From Leptolyngbya sp. Cla-17 (GTDB lineage: Bacteria; Cyanobacteriota; Cyanobacteriia; Leptolyngbyales; Leptolyngbyaceae): DNA of 49,058 bases. Made by a program: the position numbers and the translations under genes. The notes beneath the pieces were generated by a model. That model saw only the letters and a program-made list of their open reading frames with translations. It had not been told where the DNA came from and did not search any database. Numbering within the stretch: position 1 is the stretch's first letter; each line of letters starts with the position of its first letter. Positions 1 through 7,189 of this stretch are shown here, piece after piece. Location: positions 1-49,058 of the forward strand of contig NZ_JAEVYN010000009.1 in NCBI RefSeq assembly GCF_016807185.1, read 5' to 3'.

Positions 1-148
1 TCGATGGGTATTTGATTCACTATCATTTCACACTGTTCGTATTCTGCATCTCAAGTACGGCAGCTCTAGCAGCAATTCATCATCTGTATCAACTTGAAAT
101 AGTTGAACGAATGGGTACAGCAATGAGCTACGACACACAACTAAGACG

Positions 149-355
149 ATGAGAAAATGCTACGAGGTGGTCATCTCCCGTCTACTGGGTTTTGCGACCC
201 TAATGGATGCGTTGCAGGCGTGGTCTTTAGGGAGTGTACAGCAAGCAGACGGTAGTATTGAGAGTGTGGAGTATCGGTGCGATAAAGCGGGAGATGAGAG
301 CGTGTTATTTGATGCGATCGCCCCTTTTCTGACTACAGTTGCAATCCCCGGATAG
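149..355 (+). CDS. Uncharacterised protein fragment
   Basis: Open frame of 68 codons with ordinary-looking composition and a GCGATCGC site. A neighbouring frame from about 356 to 540 reads on as protein-like sequence (NEHWRHVFIDGQHRQVLG...), so this is probably one gene of about 130 residues broken by an indel. This region is single-copy here, so the frame cannot be repaired from the other arm. I do not recognise the family. Confidence 0.3.
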   Translation: MRKCYEVVISRLLGFATLMDALQAWSLGSVQQADGSIESVEYRCDKAGDESVLFDAIAPFLTTVAIPG

Positions 356-612
356 ATGCTTTCAGGATAACAATGAGCATTGGCGGCATGTCTTCATAGA
401 CGGACAACATCGGCAGGTGCTTGGCAAAGTCATTTTGCTGACCAACATCCAGAGTTATTTGATTCCTTGGAGAAGATACAGCGCAGCATGAGATACTCTC
501 TGGAGATACCATTACTCGCAACGTTCTGAACCATCACTTTAATTTCTGGAATGCAACGATCGATTCAACTGCTAAGTGAACAGGAGACATCGTAGCTGGA
601 CTACTCTGTAGC

Positions 613-1089
613 ATGAGCGATTCGCCACTTAGAGGATTTTGAGACAATTTGAAAGGTGTTTTGAGGCAACCGAGCAACCTGATAGCTATTGGAGTTGGGA
701 CTACAAGCTACGGCAAGGCAATCAGGAGTCCCGGTATGAAGCTTACGCAATTGAAGTGGACAGTCTGACTCAGGGACTGATGTTTCTTGAGACTCAGTGG
801 CACGGATCTCAACTTCCCCAGCGTTACCCATTGGTTTATGTTGAAGCATTGGCTGTGGCTCCCTGGAACCGTCGGCGCTTGGAAGACCCACCATACTTAC
901 GGGGGTAGGACGAACCCTATTGCTGTTTGCGCGGCAGCGCAGCCTGGAATTAGGATATAGCGGTCGAGTCGGGCTTCACGCTTTACCCGAGTCAGAAGAA
1001 TTTTATCGTCGCAACCAAATGCCGGAGTATACCCAGATCCAGACAAGGAGGGCTTGGTATACTTTGAATACGGTGTGCTCCGGCGCTAA
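613..1089 (+). CDS. GNAT family N-acetyltransferase (frameshifted)
   Basis: Stitching two frames gives about 157 residues. It starts MSDSPLEDFETIWKVFEATE, and the core YVEALAVAPWN...GVGRTLLLFARQRSLELGY is the acetyl-CoA binding beta4/alpha3 region of GNAT enzymes (V.P...RG.G..L...A). The C-terminal SEEFYRRNQMP is the usual 'FYRRLGF'-type helix. The fold transfers an acetyl group from acetyl-CoA to an amine; the substrate cannot be told. Indels near 650, 905 and 1045 disrupt the frame and are more likely sequencing errors than decay. The next gene starts 30 bp downstream on the same strand. Confidence 0.65.
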
Positions 1090-1118
1090 GTTTGCCATAA
1101 TTTCTAGGAAAGTTTTCG

Positions 1119-1443
1119 ATGGATGATCCCACCCTCGCTGCCCAATATGCCCAAAGTGGAGACTTAATGGATTTGTGCAACAACGAGGCGTGGTTGCGCG
1201 AGTCTACTCAAGTTGAAGACGGGGTGCAGTAGAAGCAGGACTGCCGATGAAAGGGTTTAGCCAAACTATCGCTGCACTCACGAGCGAACAAGACCAGCAG
1301 TTGCGCAGCAGATGAAAGTCCAGGCAATTCTCTTTACAGCCTTACGACAGTGGATGGAATCCTGGGATTTGGGTGCGGGGTTTGACGACACCTATGCGAT
1401 CGCTCGGCGGTTGATTCGTCATCATTTAAACCAATCCAACTGA
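1119..1443 (+). CDS. Small protein of unknown function
   Basis: Starts ATGGATGATCCC (MDDPTLAAQYAQSGDLMDL) and, with one frame repair near 1210, ends RLIRHHLNQSN. It is about 105 residues, acidic at the N-terminus and helical in character. It lies in a tight same-strand run with the GNAT gene before it and another small gene right after, probably one operon. I do not recognise the family. Confidence 0.4.
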
Positions 1444-1650
1444 AACTCAACTGGCAAGGATTAATAGGATCCTGGCAGAAAGTGTTGATCCGGGAAATAT
1501 GAACCCAGCGACCGGAAGCAAGCAGTGTCACTTTTGACGGAAATTTTCACCCAGGAAGACTGGCAGGCAATGGCAGAAGCCGCATCGCACTCCATCTCAT
1601 CACGGGTGTTGAGCGCAGGAAAAACGCAGCCTGTAACAACGGCGGTATGA
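1443..1650 (+). CDS. Small protein of unknown function, coupled to the next gene
   Basis: About 69 residues after joining two frames (KLNWQGLIGSWQKVLIREI, then SDRKQAVSLLTEIFTQEDWQAMAEAA). The start is uncertain. The stop TGA overlaps the ATG of the following frame (GTATGA), suggesting translational coupling. Family not recognised. Confidence 0.35.
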
Positions 1651-2537
1651 GCTTTGAGGCATTGAAGATTCAATTTCTCAGTTCCAAGGGAAGATGACGT
1701 GCCGAGTGAGTGGTCACAAGCGGAAGTCGAGGCTGTTGTTTCAGATTACTTCGCCATGCTCTCCCTGGAATTACGACGGGAGCCTTACAACAAAGCGGCA
1801 CATCGACGGAACCTTATCCAGCTTCTCAACGGGATCGGAAGGAGCCATTGAGCGAAAGCACAAAATATCAGTGCCATCTAATGGAGTTTGGCTATCCCTA
1901 CATCTTTGGCTACAAGCCGTTGGGTAATTATCAATCCCTACTTATGAGGTTGTCGCTGATCGCACATCAGTTCTGATTCAAGCTTTAGCGCAATTGCAGC
2001 AGGCAGTGGAGGAACCTGCCAACATCCCGACCGTAGAGGATTTGCTATCTCGGCTTGATTCTCCTCCTGAACCATACACCCCTGCGCCAACCGCAGAGCG
2101 ATCGGAACCGTTGCGTCGTGTCCGTCCTGCCATTAATTATCTGGAACGAGAAGCTCGTAATGCCGCCTTGGCAGGGCTGGTGAAGAATTTGTGCTTAATT
2201 TTGAGCGAGCACGGCTCATCCGATTGGGGCAAGAAAGCCTTGCATACCGAGTAGAACACATTGCTGTGACTGAGGGAGATGGGGCTGGTTTTGATGTTCG
2301 ATACGTTTGAAGCGGATGGGCGCGATCGCTTCATCGAAGTCAAGACAACTGCCTATGGTAAGCAAGTCCCCTTCTTCGTTTCTCAGAATGAGGTAATGGT
2401 TCCCAGAATTACAGCGATCATACCATCTATACCGTGTGTTTCGATTCCGGGATGATCCACGGCTGTTTACACTCACAGGCTCATTGGATCACATTTGCAA
2501 CCTGAGTCCAGTACAGTTTATTGCTCGGATTGCGTAG
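1647..2537 (+). CDS. DUF3883-domain protein with nuclease-like core (frameshifted)
   Basis: The stitched product is about 290 residues. The N-terminal part (EWSQAEVEAVVSDYFAML, ELRREPYNKAAHRR, AMEFGYPYIFGYKPLGNYQ) is a helical domain often found before DUF3883. The C-terminal part has GRAGEEFVLNFERARL, YRVEHIA, GAGFDVRSFEADG, RFIEVKTT and FFVSQNEV. This is the DUF3883 ('NO VEIN' C-terminal) domain, whose E...D...E.K arrangement resembles a PD-(D/E)XK nuclease fold. Such proteins are common near restriction and defence genes, but the substrate here is unknown. At least four indels break the frame. It converges on the tRNA array, whose last gene ends 46 bp away. Confidence 0.7.
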
Positions 2538-2582
2538 GCGATCGTATTCCTGATTCCATCTGTTCAGTTTTCCTCATCTTAA

Positions 2583-2658
2583 GGGTGCTTAACGGACTCG
2601 AACCCGCTAATAGCCAGCTTCACAGGCTGGTGTCTCGACCGCTTCGACTTTAAGCACC
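2583..2658 (-). tRNA. tRNA-His(GTG)
   Basis: Cloverleaf with anticodon stem CCAGC/GCTGG and loop CTGTGAA; T-arm GGGTTCGAGTCCC. Last gene of the array in transcription order. No encoded CCA. Confidence 0.9.
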
Positions 2659-2663
2659 ATTGG

Positions 2664-2739
2664 TGGATTCTGGTCGGAGTTGAAACCGACATCTTTCTGC
2701 TTGCAAGGCAGACGCTTTCCCAGTTAAGCTACAGACCCA
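2664..2739 (-). tRNA. tRNA-Ala(TGC)
   Basis: Loop CTTGCAA in stem TCTGC/GCAGA. CCA is encoded. One extra A in the 3' acceptor strand is probably an error. Confidence 0.85.
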
Positions 2740-2743
2740 TGTT

Positions 2744-2820
2744 TGGCAGGCGTGATAGGAGTCGAACCTATACGAGTCGGTTTAGAAGACCGATGCCCTT
2801 ATCCCTTAGGCGACACGCCC
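2744..2820 (-). tRNA. tRNA-Arg(TCT)
   Basis: Loop CTTCTAA in stem TCGGT/ACCGA. Acceptor GGGCGTG pairs with CACGCC(T). CCA encoded. Confidence 0.9.
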
Positions 2821-2826
2821 ATAATT

Positions 2827-2899
2827 GGTAGTCCTGGCAGGATTTGAACCCGCAACCCTGTTCTTGTAAGGAACCGCTCCACCATTGAGCTACAGGACT
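2827..2899 (-). tRNA. tRNA-Val(TAC)
   Basis: Loop CTTACAA between GTTC and GAAC; acceptor AGTCCTG/CAGGACT; CCA encoded. Confidence 0.85.
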
Positions 2900-2903
2900 A
2901 TGA

Positions 2904-2975
2904 GAGCGATCGATGGGACTCGAACCCATACGCTGAACTGGCAGACTCAGATGCTAGCCGTTACATCACGATCGC
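2904..2975 (-). tRNA. tRNA, probably Gly(GCC)
   Basis: Acceptor GCGATCG/CGATCGC and a good T-arm. The anticodon loop reads TCTGCCAG, one base too long, with stem CTGAG/TTCAG. CTGCCAG gives GCC; Gln(CTG) cannot be excluded. It is the only glycine candidate in the array. Confidence 0.5.
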
Positions 2976-2997
2976 AGGCAGAACCATTATTGGTTCA

Positions 2998-3070
2998 GAG
3001 CGATCGACGAGACTCGAACTCGTGTCTTTCTGGGTGAAGCCAGAGGTGCTTGCCGCTGCACCACGATCGC
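2998..3070 (-). tRNA. tRNA, probably Glu(TTC), loop one base short
   Basis: Same acceptor GCGATCG as the preceding gene. The stem TCTGG/CCAGA encloses only CTTCAC (6 nt). A lost T would make the normal Glu loop CTTTCAC. Confidence 0.45.
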
Positions 3071-3078
3071 ATTCTGGG

Positions 3079-3152
3079 GCTGGTGACAGGAGTTGAACCT
3101 GCAACCCATCGCTTACAAGGCGATTGCTCTGCTGCAACTGAGCTACACCAGC
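3079..3152 (-). tRNA. tRNA-Thr(TGT)
   Basis: Loop CTTGTAA in perfect stem ATCGC/GCGAT; acceptor GCTGGTG/CACCAGC. Confidence 0.92.
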
Positions 3153-3157
3153 ACATT

Positions 3158-3234
3158 TGGAGCAGACGATGGGGGTTTTGAACCCATATCGGGAGCGTAC
3201 CAAGCCCCTGTGTTGCCCGTTACACCACGTCTGC
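3158..3234 (-). tRNA. tRNA-Thr(GGT)
   Basis: Loop TTGGTAC with stem GGGGC/GCTCC; acceptor GCAGACG/CGTCTGC; CCA encoded. Confidence 0.85.
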
Positions 3235-3237
3235 ATT

Positions 3238-3312
3238 TGGAGCAGGTGACAGGAGTTGAACCTGCATGAAGGCTGTACGAGAGCCTCATGTTGCCCGTTA
3301 CATCACACCTGC
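3238..3312 (-). tRNA. tRNA-Thr(CGT)
   Basis: Loop CTCGTAC in stem AGGCT/AGCCT; acceptor GCAGGTG; CCA encoded. With the two neighbours it completes the threonine anticodons. Confidence 0.88.
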
Positions 3313-3322
3313 GTTTGTTAGA

Positions 3323-3396
3323 CGCGGGGGTGAGAGTTTGCACTCACCGATCGCAGCTTATGAGACTGCCGAGCCGCTCTTGCTCTATCCCCGCTA
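3323..3396 (-). tRNA. tRNA-Met or Ile2 (CAT)
   Basis: Loop CTCATAA in stem GCAGT/GCTGC; acceptor GCGGGG/CCCCGC. Elongator Met, initiator Met and lysidine-modified Ile cannot be separated by eye. Confidence 0.8.
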
Positions 3397-3470
3397 TACC
3401 CCCGGCGAGAGTCGAACTCGCAACAATCGGGTTTAAGCCGGACACGTCTGCCAATTGCGTCACAGGGGTA
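3397..3470 (-). tRNA. tRNA-Leu(TAA) with short variable loop
   Basis: Loop CTTAAAC; D-arm of the leucine type (TTGGCAGACG) but a variable loop of only about 4 nt, where leucine tRNAs normally have a long arm. Abuts the CAT tRNA. Confidence 0.75.
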
Positions 3471-3472
3471 TT

Positions 3473-3548
3473 TGGTGGGTTGTATAGGGTTTGAACCTAT
3501 GCACTCTTCGCTTAAGAGGCGGCTGCTCTACCAACTGAGCTAACAACC
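3473..3548 (-). tRNA. tRNA-Lys(CTT)
   Basis: Loop CTCTTAA within CGC/GCG; the outer two stem pairs are mismatched. Acceptor GGTTGTT/(T)ACAACC; CCA encoded. Confidence 0.7.
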
Positions 3549-3555
3549 GAAGCAT

Positions 3556-3631
3556 TGGTGGGTCGCCAGAGATTTGAACTCTGATCTGTCTGCTTAAAAG
3601 GCAGCCACTCTAACCGTTGAGCTAACGACCC
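3556..3631 (-). tRNA. tRNA-Lys(TTT)
   Basis: Loop CTTTTAA between CTGC and GCAG; acceptor GGGTCGT/GCGACCC; CCA encoded. Confidence 0.88.
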
Positions 3632-3634
3632 GAA

Positions 3635-3708
3635 TGGTCTCAGTGGTAGGGATTGAACTACGACCTCCGGTTCCCCGAACCGACGTGCTCCCACTGCACC
3701 ACACTCAG
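3635..3708 (-). tRNA. tRNA-Pro(GGG)
   Basis: Stem TCGGT/ACCGG and loop TCGGGGA, giving GGG with an unusual C33. CCA encoded. Confidence 0.75.
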
Positions 3709-3713
3709 ATATT

Positions 3714-3790
3714 TGGTACACCGAGCAGGAGTCGAACCTGCTAATAAACGCTTATCGGGCGTGCGCGTCCACCACTTCCGCCTTCGGTGC
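3714..3790 (-). tRNA. tRNA-Ile(GAT)
   Basis: Loop CCGATAA in stem ACGC/GCGT (C at position 33 instead of T); acceptor GCACCGA; CCA encoded. Confidence 0.75.
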
Positions 3791-3791
3791 T

Positions 3792-3867
3792 TGGTACTCC
3801 CGGTGGGAATCGAACCCACAAAACCTAGATCCTCGGTCTAGAGCGTCTTCCCTTCCGCCACAGGAGC
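3792..3867 (-). tRNA. tRNA-Leu(GAG) with short variable loop
   Basis: Loop CCGAGGA in stem CTAGA/TCTAG. The D-arm GGCGGAA...GAAGACGC is leucine-type, but the variable loop is only about 5 nt. CCA encoded. Confidence 0.8.
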
Positions 3868-3872
3868 ATCAG

Positions 3873-3945
3873 TACCCTTGGTGGGAGTCGAACCCACAAA
3901 ATCTGGTCTCTGAAGCCACACGTCTGGCAGTTCCGTCACAAGGGC
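3873..3945 (-). tRNA. tRNA-Leu(CAG) with short variable loop
   Basis: Loop TTCAGAG gives CAG; the anticodon stem is weak (TGG/CCA core). Leucine-type D-arm GACGGAACTGCCAGACG; short variable loop. Confidence 0.65.
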
Positions 3946-3948
3946 AAA

Positions 3949-4025
3949 TGGTCGGGATGGTAGGATTTGAACCCACGACTCCTTGGTCCCAAAACCAAGG
4001 CTTCTGACCACTGAATTACATCCCG
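3949..4025 (-). tRNA. tRNA-Pro(TGG)
   Basis: Loop TTTGGGA in stem TTGGT/ACCAA; acceptor CGGGATG/CATCCCG; CCA encoded. Confidence 0.9.
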
Positions 4026-4030
4026 ATGTT

Positions 4031-4107
<77 letters not shown>

Positions 4108-4160
4108 GAGAGATGGGAGGAATACAGGGGAATGGCCCAGGCGACTGTTTACCTCCTAAC

Positions 4161-4232
4161 TGCCCCGCCAGGGTTTGAACCTGGAATCTCGCTTTCAAAG
4201 AGCGGGATGTTGCCAGTTCACACCACAGGGCA
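4161..4232 (-). tRNA. tRNA-Gln(TTG)
   Basis: Loop CTTTGAA in stem CGCT/AGCG; acceptor TGCCCTG with 3' side CGGGGCA. Confidence 0.85.
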
Positions 4233-4239
4233 TTGAAAT

Positions 4240-4314
4240 GGATGCAGGAGTTGGGGTTGAACCAACCTCTCTCTGATTCAGAGTCAGAGCGACTTGCCAA
4301 TCGTCCATCCTGCA
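4240..4314 (-). tRNA. tRNA-Gln(CTG)
   Basis: Loop CTCTGAA in stem TCTGA/TCAGA; acceptor GCAGGA/TCCTGC; a CCA follows. Confidence 0.88.
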
Positions 4315-4319
4315 ATAAA

Positions 4320-4394
4320 TGGCTGCCCTAGCAGGACTTGAACCTGCAACCTCACGGTTAACAGCCGCTCGCTCTGCCATTGAGCTATAGGGCA
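4320..4394 (-). tRNA. tRNA-Asn(GTT)
   Basis: Loop CTGTTAA within GCGG/CCGT; acceptor TGCCCTA/TAGGGCA; GCCA at the 3' end. Confidence 0.88.
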
Positions 4395-4399
4395 ACGAG

Positions 4400-4472
4400 T
4401 GGGAAGTGACGGGATTGAACCGCCTTCTCGCCGTCTTCAGCGGCACGTGAGCACCAGCTTCACCAACTTCCA
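4400..4472 (-). tRNA. tRNA-Phe(GAA)
   Basis: Loop CTGAAGA in stem GCCG/CGGC; acceptor GGAAGTT with 3' side CACTTCC. Confidence 0.88.
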
Positions 4473-4476
4473 CAAG

Positions 4477-4559
4477 CGGAGAGCAGAGGAATCGAACCCC
4501 TAGCCCAAGGACTACCCTGGTTTTCAAGACCAGTTGCCGACCATTCAGCGGTGCCCTCC
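4477..4559 (-). tRNA. tRNA-Ser(TGA)
   Basis: Class II tRNA: loop CTTGAAA in stem CTGGT/ACCAG, then a long variable arm (about 4508-4518), T-arm GGGGTTCGATTCCTC. Most distal array member also present in the right arm. Confidence 0.93.
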
Positions 4560-4564
4560 ATGAT

Positions 4565-4641
4565 TGGCGAGAACGGAAGGAGTTGAACCTTCACTCTTCG
4601 GTTTCGTAGACCGATGTGTTTATCCAGTTACACCACGTTCT
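4565..4641 (-). tRNA. tRNA-Arg(ACG)
   Basis: Loop CTACGAA in stem TCGGT/ACCGA; acceptor GAGAACG/CGTTCTC; GCCA encoded. Confidence 0.92.
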
Positions 4642-4646
4642 CAGAG

Positions 4647-4728
4647 CCGAGAGCAGTGGAGTCGAACCACACATTGTTCATCCATCTGTTTAGCAAACAG
4701 CGCCGATCGCCTGATCGATTTACTCTCC
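4647..4728 (-). tRNA. tRNA-Ser(GCT)
   Basis: Class II: loop TTGCTAA between CTGT and ACAG, long variable arm, T-arm GTGGTTCGACTCCAC; acceptor GGAGAG/CTCTC. Confidence 0.9.
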
Positions 4729-4735
4729 ATAGATT

Positions 4736-4820
4736 TGGTAGGTCGGGCAGGAGTCGCACCTGCAACGCAAGAAGCGGCTGTTTTACAGACAGTTGCCCAC
4801 GCTGATAGGCGAGCCGACCC
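4736..4820 (-). tRNA. tRNA-Tyr(GTA)
   Basis: Class II: loop CTGTAAA in stem ACTGT/ACAGC, variable arm about 13 nt. The T-loop reads GTGCGACT instead of the usual TTCRANY, in both arms. CCA encoded. Confidence 0.88.
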
Positions 4821-4830
4821 ATGTTGAATT

Positions 4831-4906
4831 TGGCAGTGCCGACGAGTTGAACCCGCAAGCATCGACTTGAAAGATCGACGGCTTTACCAATTTGCCTACG
4901 GCACCA
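4831..4906 (-). tRNA. tRNA-Glu(TTC)
   Basis: Loop CTTTCAA in stem TCGAT/GTCGA; acceptor GGTGCCG with CGGCACT; GCCA encoded. Confidence 0.85.
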
Positions 4907-4963
4907 AACTTTGAGATTTCTACAACGTGCAAGTTTGAGAAGCTGTTTTTTCAGCCTCCAAGT

Positions 4964-5062
4964 TGGCGGAGGCTGTAGGAGTCGTAGCTTGCTTCCCGCA
5001 GGGTACCTACTTCGCTGTTTAGGCGAGTGACCAGTATGTAGGCTTCTCGGATGAGGGCACGC
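4964..5062 (-). pseudogene. Degenerate tRNA-like gene with a small palindromic repeat in its T-arm
   Basis: The T-stem GTAGG/CCTAC and a 3' acceptor ending CCGCCA are visible, but the T-loop holds the repeat TACCCTGCGGGAAGCAAG plus CTACGACT instead of 7 nt. The anticodon arm TCGC-CTAAACA-GCGA is identical in both arms and gives no normal anticodon; a lost T would give a Leu(TAA) loop. I cannot fold a convincing 5' acceptor. Confidence 0.5.
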
Positions 5063-5069
5063 CGTAGAA

Positions 5070-5140
5070 CGCACAGACGAGGATTTGAACCTCGAACAAC
5101 GGTTTTGGAGACCGCGATGTTGCCGTTACACCATCTGTGC
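5070..5140 (-). tRNA. tRNA-Trp(CCA)
   Basis: Loop CTCCAAA in stem GCGGT/ACCGT; acceptor GCACAGA/TCTGTGC; standard T-arm. Confidence 0.92.
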
Positions 5141-5142
5141 AT

Positions 5143-5238
5143 TGGTTGCAGCGGCGGGAGTTGTAGCTTGCTTCCGCGAAGCGGTACCCGCGATGACCAG
5201 TTATGAGCTTGGGGCTTTGCCATTAAGCTACGCTGCAA
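5143..5238 (-). tRNA. tRNA with CAT anticodon and a repeat inserted in the T-loop
   Basis: Acceptor TTGCAGC/GCTGCAA, loop CTCATAA, T-stem GCGGG/CCCGC. The T-loop is 28 nt instead of 7 because of an inserted palindromic element (about 5163-5187). CCA encoded. The same insertion is in the mirror copy, so it is not a read error. Confidence 0.7.
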
Positions 5239-5243
5239 TAATT

Positions 5244-5319
5244 TGGACTCCAGGGAGAGAATCGAACTCTCGCTAGTTGGTTTTGCAGACCAACGCCTTC
5301 CCACTTGGCGACCTGGAGA
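5244..5319 (-). tRNA. tRNA-Cys(GCA)
   Basis: Loop CTGCAAA in perfect stem TTGGT/ACCAA; acceptor CTCCAGG/CCTGGAG; CCA follows. Confidence 0.92.
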
Positions 5320-5321
5320 TT

Positions 5322-5403
5322 TGGTGGAAACGTGGGGAATTGAACCCCAATCCTGCAACCGTCCGTTTGTTGATTTCGGAGCAAGTGATGCCAATCCGTT
5401 CCC
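5322..5403 (-). tRNA. Class II tRNA-like gene, anticodon unresolved
   Basis: Acceptor GGGAACG pairs with CGTTTCC, T-arm TGGGGTTCAATTCCCCA, CCA encoded, and the middle is long enough for a class II variable arm. The anticodon region (TTGCTCCGAAATCAAC, same in both arms) fits Ser(CGA) or CCG only with a distorted stem. Possibly degenerate. Confidence 0.45.
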
Positions 5404-5410
5404 ACGAGCG

Positions 5411-5500
5411 AGGATGACAGGGTCGTAGCTTGCTTCCGCGAAGCGGTACCTGTGACCACTTGTCTCGGAAACAAGCACTCTGTCCTCTGAGCTACATCCT
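5411..5500 (-). tRNA. tRNA-Arg(CCG) with a repeat inserted in the T-loop
   Basis: Loop TTCCGAG in stem CTTGT/ACAAG; acceptor AGGATG/CATCCT. T-stem ACAGG/CCTGT encloses 27 nt that include the small palindromic element (about 5424-5449). The mirror copy at 48030-48120 is the same. Confidence 0.75.
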
Positions 5501-5503
5501 CAT

Positions 5504-5580
5504 TGGGAGCATCGACGGGGGTTGCACCCGCTTCTCCATGCTTGAGAGGCACGGCGACTTCTCTATTCGTCCACGATGCT
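5504..5580 (-). tRNA. tRNA-Glu(CTC)
   Basis: Loop CTCTCAA in stem CGTGC/GCATG; acceptor AGCATCG/CGATGCT; T-loop TGCAACC rather than TTCRANY. Confidence 0.75.
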
Positions 5581-5587
5581 ACAAGGC

Positions 5588-5662
5588 GGGGATGGCGGGA
5601 TTTGAACCCGCGATCTTTCGCTCGACAGGCGACTGCTTTGAGCCAGACTAAGCTACACCCCC
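5588..5662 (-). tRNA. tRNA-Asp(GTC)
   Basis: First gene of the array. Loop CTGTCGA in stem TCGC/GCGA; acceptor GGGGGTG/CATCCCC. The promoter is about 90 bp upstream. Confidence 0.9.
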
Positions 5663-5743
5663 AAAGGTGGCGATTCAGTTGTCTAGGTTCAGAAGGGTGA
5701 CTACAAAGCCTTTGTGAGAGGTTGTAGTGTTGATACTACAGTT

Positions 5744-5771
5744 ATACTACAAACGCGCTGCAAGTTGTCAA
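5744..5771 (-). promoter_or_regulatory. Promoter of the tRNA array with overlapping TGTAGTAT operator boxes
   Basis: On the - strand TTGACA is followed after 16 nt by TAGTAT (or after 19 nt by TATAAC). The -10 region lies within TTGTAGTATAACTGTAGTAT, two direct copies of TGTAGTAT, with an inverted half site ACTACAA just downstream. The same box forms the operator at 7132-7149. Confidence 0.6.
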
Positions 5772-5853
5772 GGGTGTACTACAACTTTTTTCTAGGCAAG
5801 AGGGCGATCGGGAAAGAAATAGTCGTATCGCCCTTTCCTACTGGGTTTCCCCA

Positions 5854-6239
5854 CTACGCTAGGGAGGAAATGCGGGCTTCACTCATCCGCCACAGTTTGT
5901 AAGTCAGGAATTCAGCGCGATCGCTCATTACCGCCAGGAACATCCTTCGTGAGCGTCTTTGTCCTCGGCAATCCAGCTTCCGCTGATTCCAACTTCGACA
6001 AACTCCTCATCTACAGCAATGAGGGTGACTACTGAGCCATATTCCCGCTGTAGCGCCATCTCTAGCCCTTCCAGTTCGGGAATATCAACAGGCAGCAGAA
6101 AGGAGGCGCGACCGGATTCGATATGGAGCGATCGCCCTAACCGCATTGCCAGGAGGACTCGCTGGGCAATCAACAGTTCGGGGTTGGTCATGGTCCGCTC
6201 CATGTACAGCCCAACGTCGGTGTAATTCAGCTTCAACAT
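5854..6239 (-). CDS. Uncharacterised 128-residue protein between the HNH gene and the tRNA array
   Basis: Starts MLKLNYTDVGLYMERTM behind a strong ribosome binding site (AAGGAGG, 9 bp upstream). The body includes QRVLLAMRLGRSLHIESGRASFLLPVDIPELEGLEMAL and ends YKLWRMSEARISSLA. No signal peptide or membrane segment; alternating charged and hydrophobic residues suggest a small soluble alpha/beta protein. It follows the HNH gene by 28 bp on the same strand, so the two are probably co-transcribed towards the tRNA array. Family not recognised. Confidence 0.65.
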
Positions 6240-6267
6240 TGGTCGTGCCTCCTTTCTAGGCTTGAGA

Positions 6268-6797
6268 TCAGGGGTCAACAGGTTGCTGTTCTTTCCAGAA
6301 CTGCTCGGCGAAGGCGATCGCAGGATGCATCGGTGCTTTGGGTTTGGTTTGGAGTACCATCCCGGTTTCATGCAGAAGGCGATCGCCTTTGCATGAATTG
6401 CACTTCTCGCAGGCGGTTACCACGTTGTCCCAGGTATGGGGGCCCCCTTTTGAGCGGGGAATAACGTGATCCAGCGTCAAATGCTTAGTGCTGCCACAGT
6501 ACTGACAGGTGTGGTTGTCGCGGCGGAAGACTTCCCGACGATTCACAGGAGGTACTTTCCAATGCCGCTCTGGATTGCCACTGGTCAACCGGATGTGGTC
6601 TGGGATTTGTAGTACGACACTGGGAGAGCGTACTTCCCATTGCTGGGTGCTGCTGAACTCCAGGGTCTCTGCCTGTCCGGTAACCAGTAGAACGATCGCC
6701 CGTTTAATGTTGATTGTGCCAGGGGCAGGTAGTTCTTAGAAAACACTACGACCTGGTTCTGAAGTATTGGAATTTTTTGTCGCTGCTCAGTCTGCAT
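6268..6797 (-). CDS. HNH endonuclease
   Basis: Joining two frames gives about 175 residues starting MQTEQRQKIPIL after a good ribosome binding site (GGAG, 9 bp upstream). The core NRREVFRRDNHTCQYCGS, LTLDHVIPRSKGG, TWDNVVTACEKCNSCKG is a textbook HNH domain. Two CxxC knuckles bind a structural zinc, DH is the catalytic metal-binding pair, and the N of DNVV completes HNH. The family cleaves DNA using one divalent metal. The N-terminal 80 residues are typical of cyanobacterial HNH proteins of this size. The position just upstream of a tRNA array suggests a mobility or maintenance role, but that is inference. An indel near 6600 splits the frame in this arm. Confidence 0.9.
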
Positions 6798-6810
6798 GAG
6801 TTTTCTCCTC

Positions 6811-6847
6811 AAAAAATAAACCCCGCCTCTGATGACCAGGAGCGGGG
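6811..6847 (-). terminator. Rho-independent terminator
   Basis: On the - strand CCCCGC and GCGGGG form a stem separated by 15 nt, followed by TTTATTTTTT. It lies between the small gene upstream and the HNH start, so it would end transcription of the former. Confidence 0.75.
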
Positions 6848-6872
6848 GTTGGGGAAGTGGATATGGCTTTCC

Positions 6873-7091
6873 CTATGTCGGTGTCAGGATTGCCCTGCAC
6901 CTCCCGCTGCTAGTGAGTTGATCCGGATTGAGTCGTCCGGCGATTTTGATATCAATGCCTTCGCTGACGGATTTACCGCCGCTAAACCAATACGTCCCCT
7001 CAAACGCAAACAGCACCGCTGCTCTGCCTAGACCGTGTTGAGGTCGGCAGAGCATGGCGCTGGCTAAGGTGGCGTGAAGGATGCGTATCAT
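6873..7091 (-). CDS. Small uncharacterised ORF, divergent from the RHH regulator
   Basis: About 72 residues (MIRILHATLASAMLCRPQHGLGRAAVLFAFEG...). The arms differ in the length of a G-run after FAFEG, so the C-terminal frame is uncertain. It is followed by a clear terminator and starts from the intergenic region that holds the 18-bp operator. Family not recognised. Confidence 0.4.
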   Translation of the reverse strand: MIRILHATLASAMLCRPQHGLGRAAVLFAFEGTYWFSGGKSVSEGIDIKIAGRLNPDQLTSSGRCRAILTPT

Positions 7092-7131
7092 GGAAGGCTG
7101 TAATATTTGTATGACAATTCTGGATGTCTAC

Positions 7132-7149
7132 ATACTACACTTGTAGTAT
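7132..7149. promoter_or_regulatory. 18-bp operator palindrome
   Basis: ATACTACACTTGTAGTAT: two 8-bp arms (ATACTACA / TGTAGTAT) with a 2-bp spacer, 41 bp upstream of the RHH gene and 41 bp upstream of the divergent ORF. Ribbon-helix-helix dimers usually bind such sites. The half-site recurs at the tRNA array promoter. Confidence 0.7.
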
Positions 7150-7189
7150 CGGATTGTCCACCCTTGATTGAAATTTAGGATGTTCGGTT

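Noticed and set aside
2998..3070. tRNA with TCA (opal or selenocysteine) anticodon
   Set aside because: Only a shifted 7-nt loop gives TCA, and then the stem is mispaired. The 6-nt loop with a good stem fits Glu(TTC) with one lost T. The selO gene uses Cys, so there is no sign of recoding.
5143..5500. Group I introns in tRNA genes
   Set aside because: The inserts are about 20 nt and lie in the T-loop, far too short and in the wrong place for group I introns.
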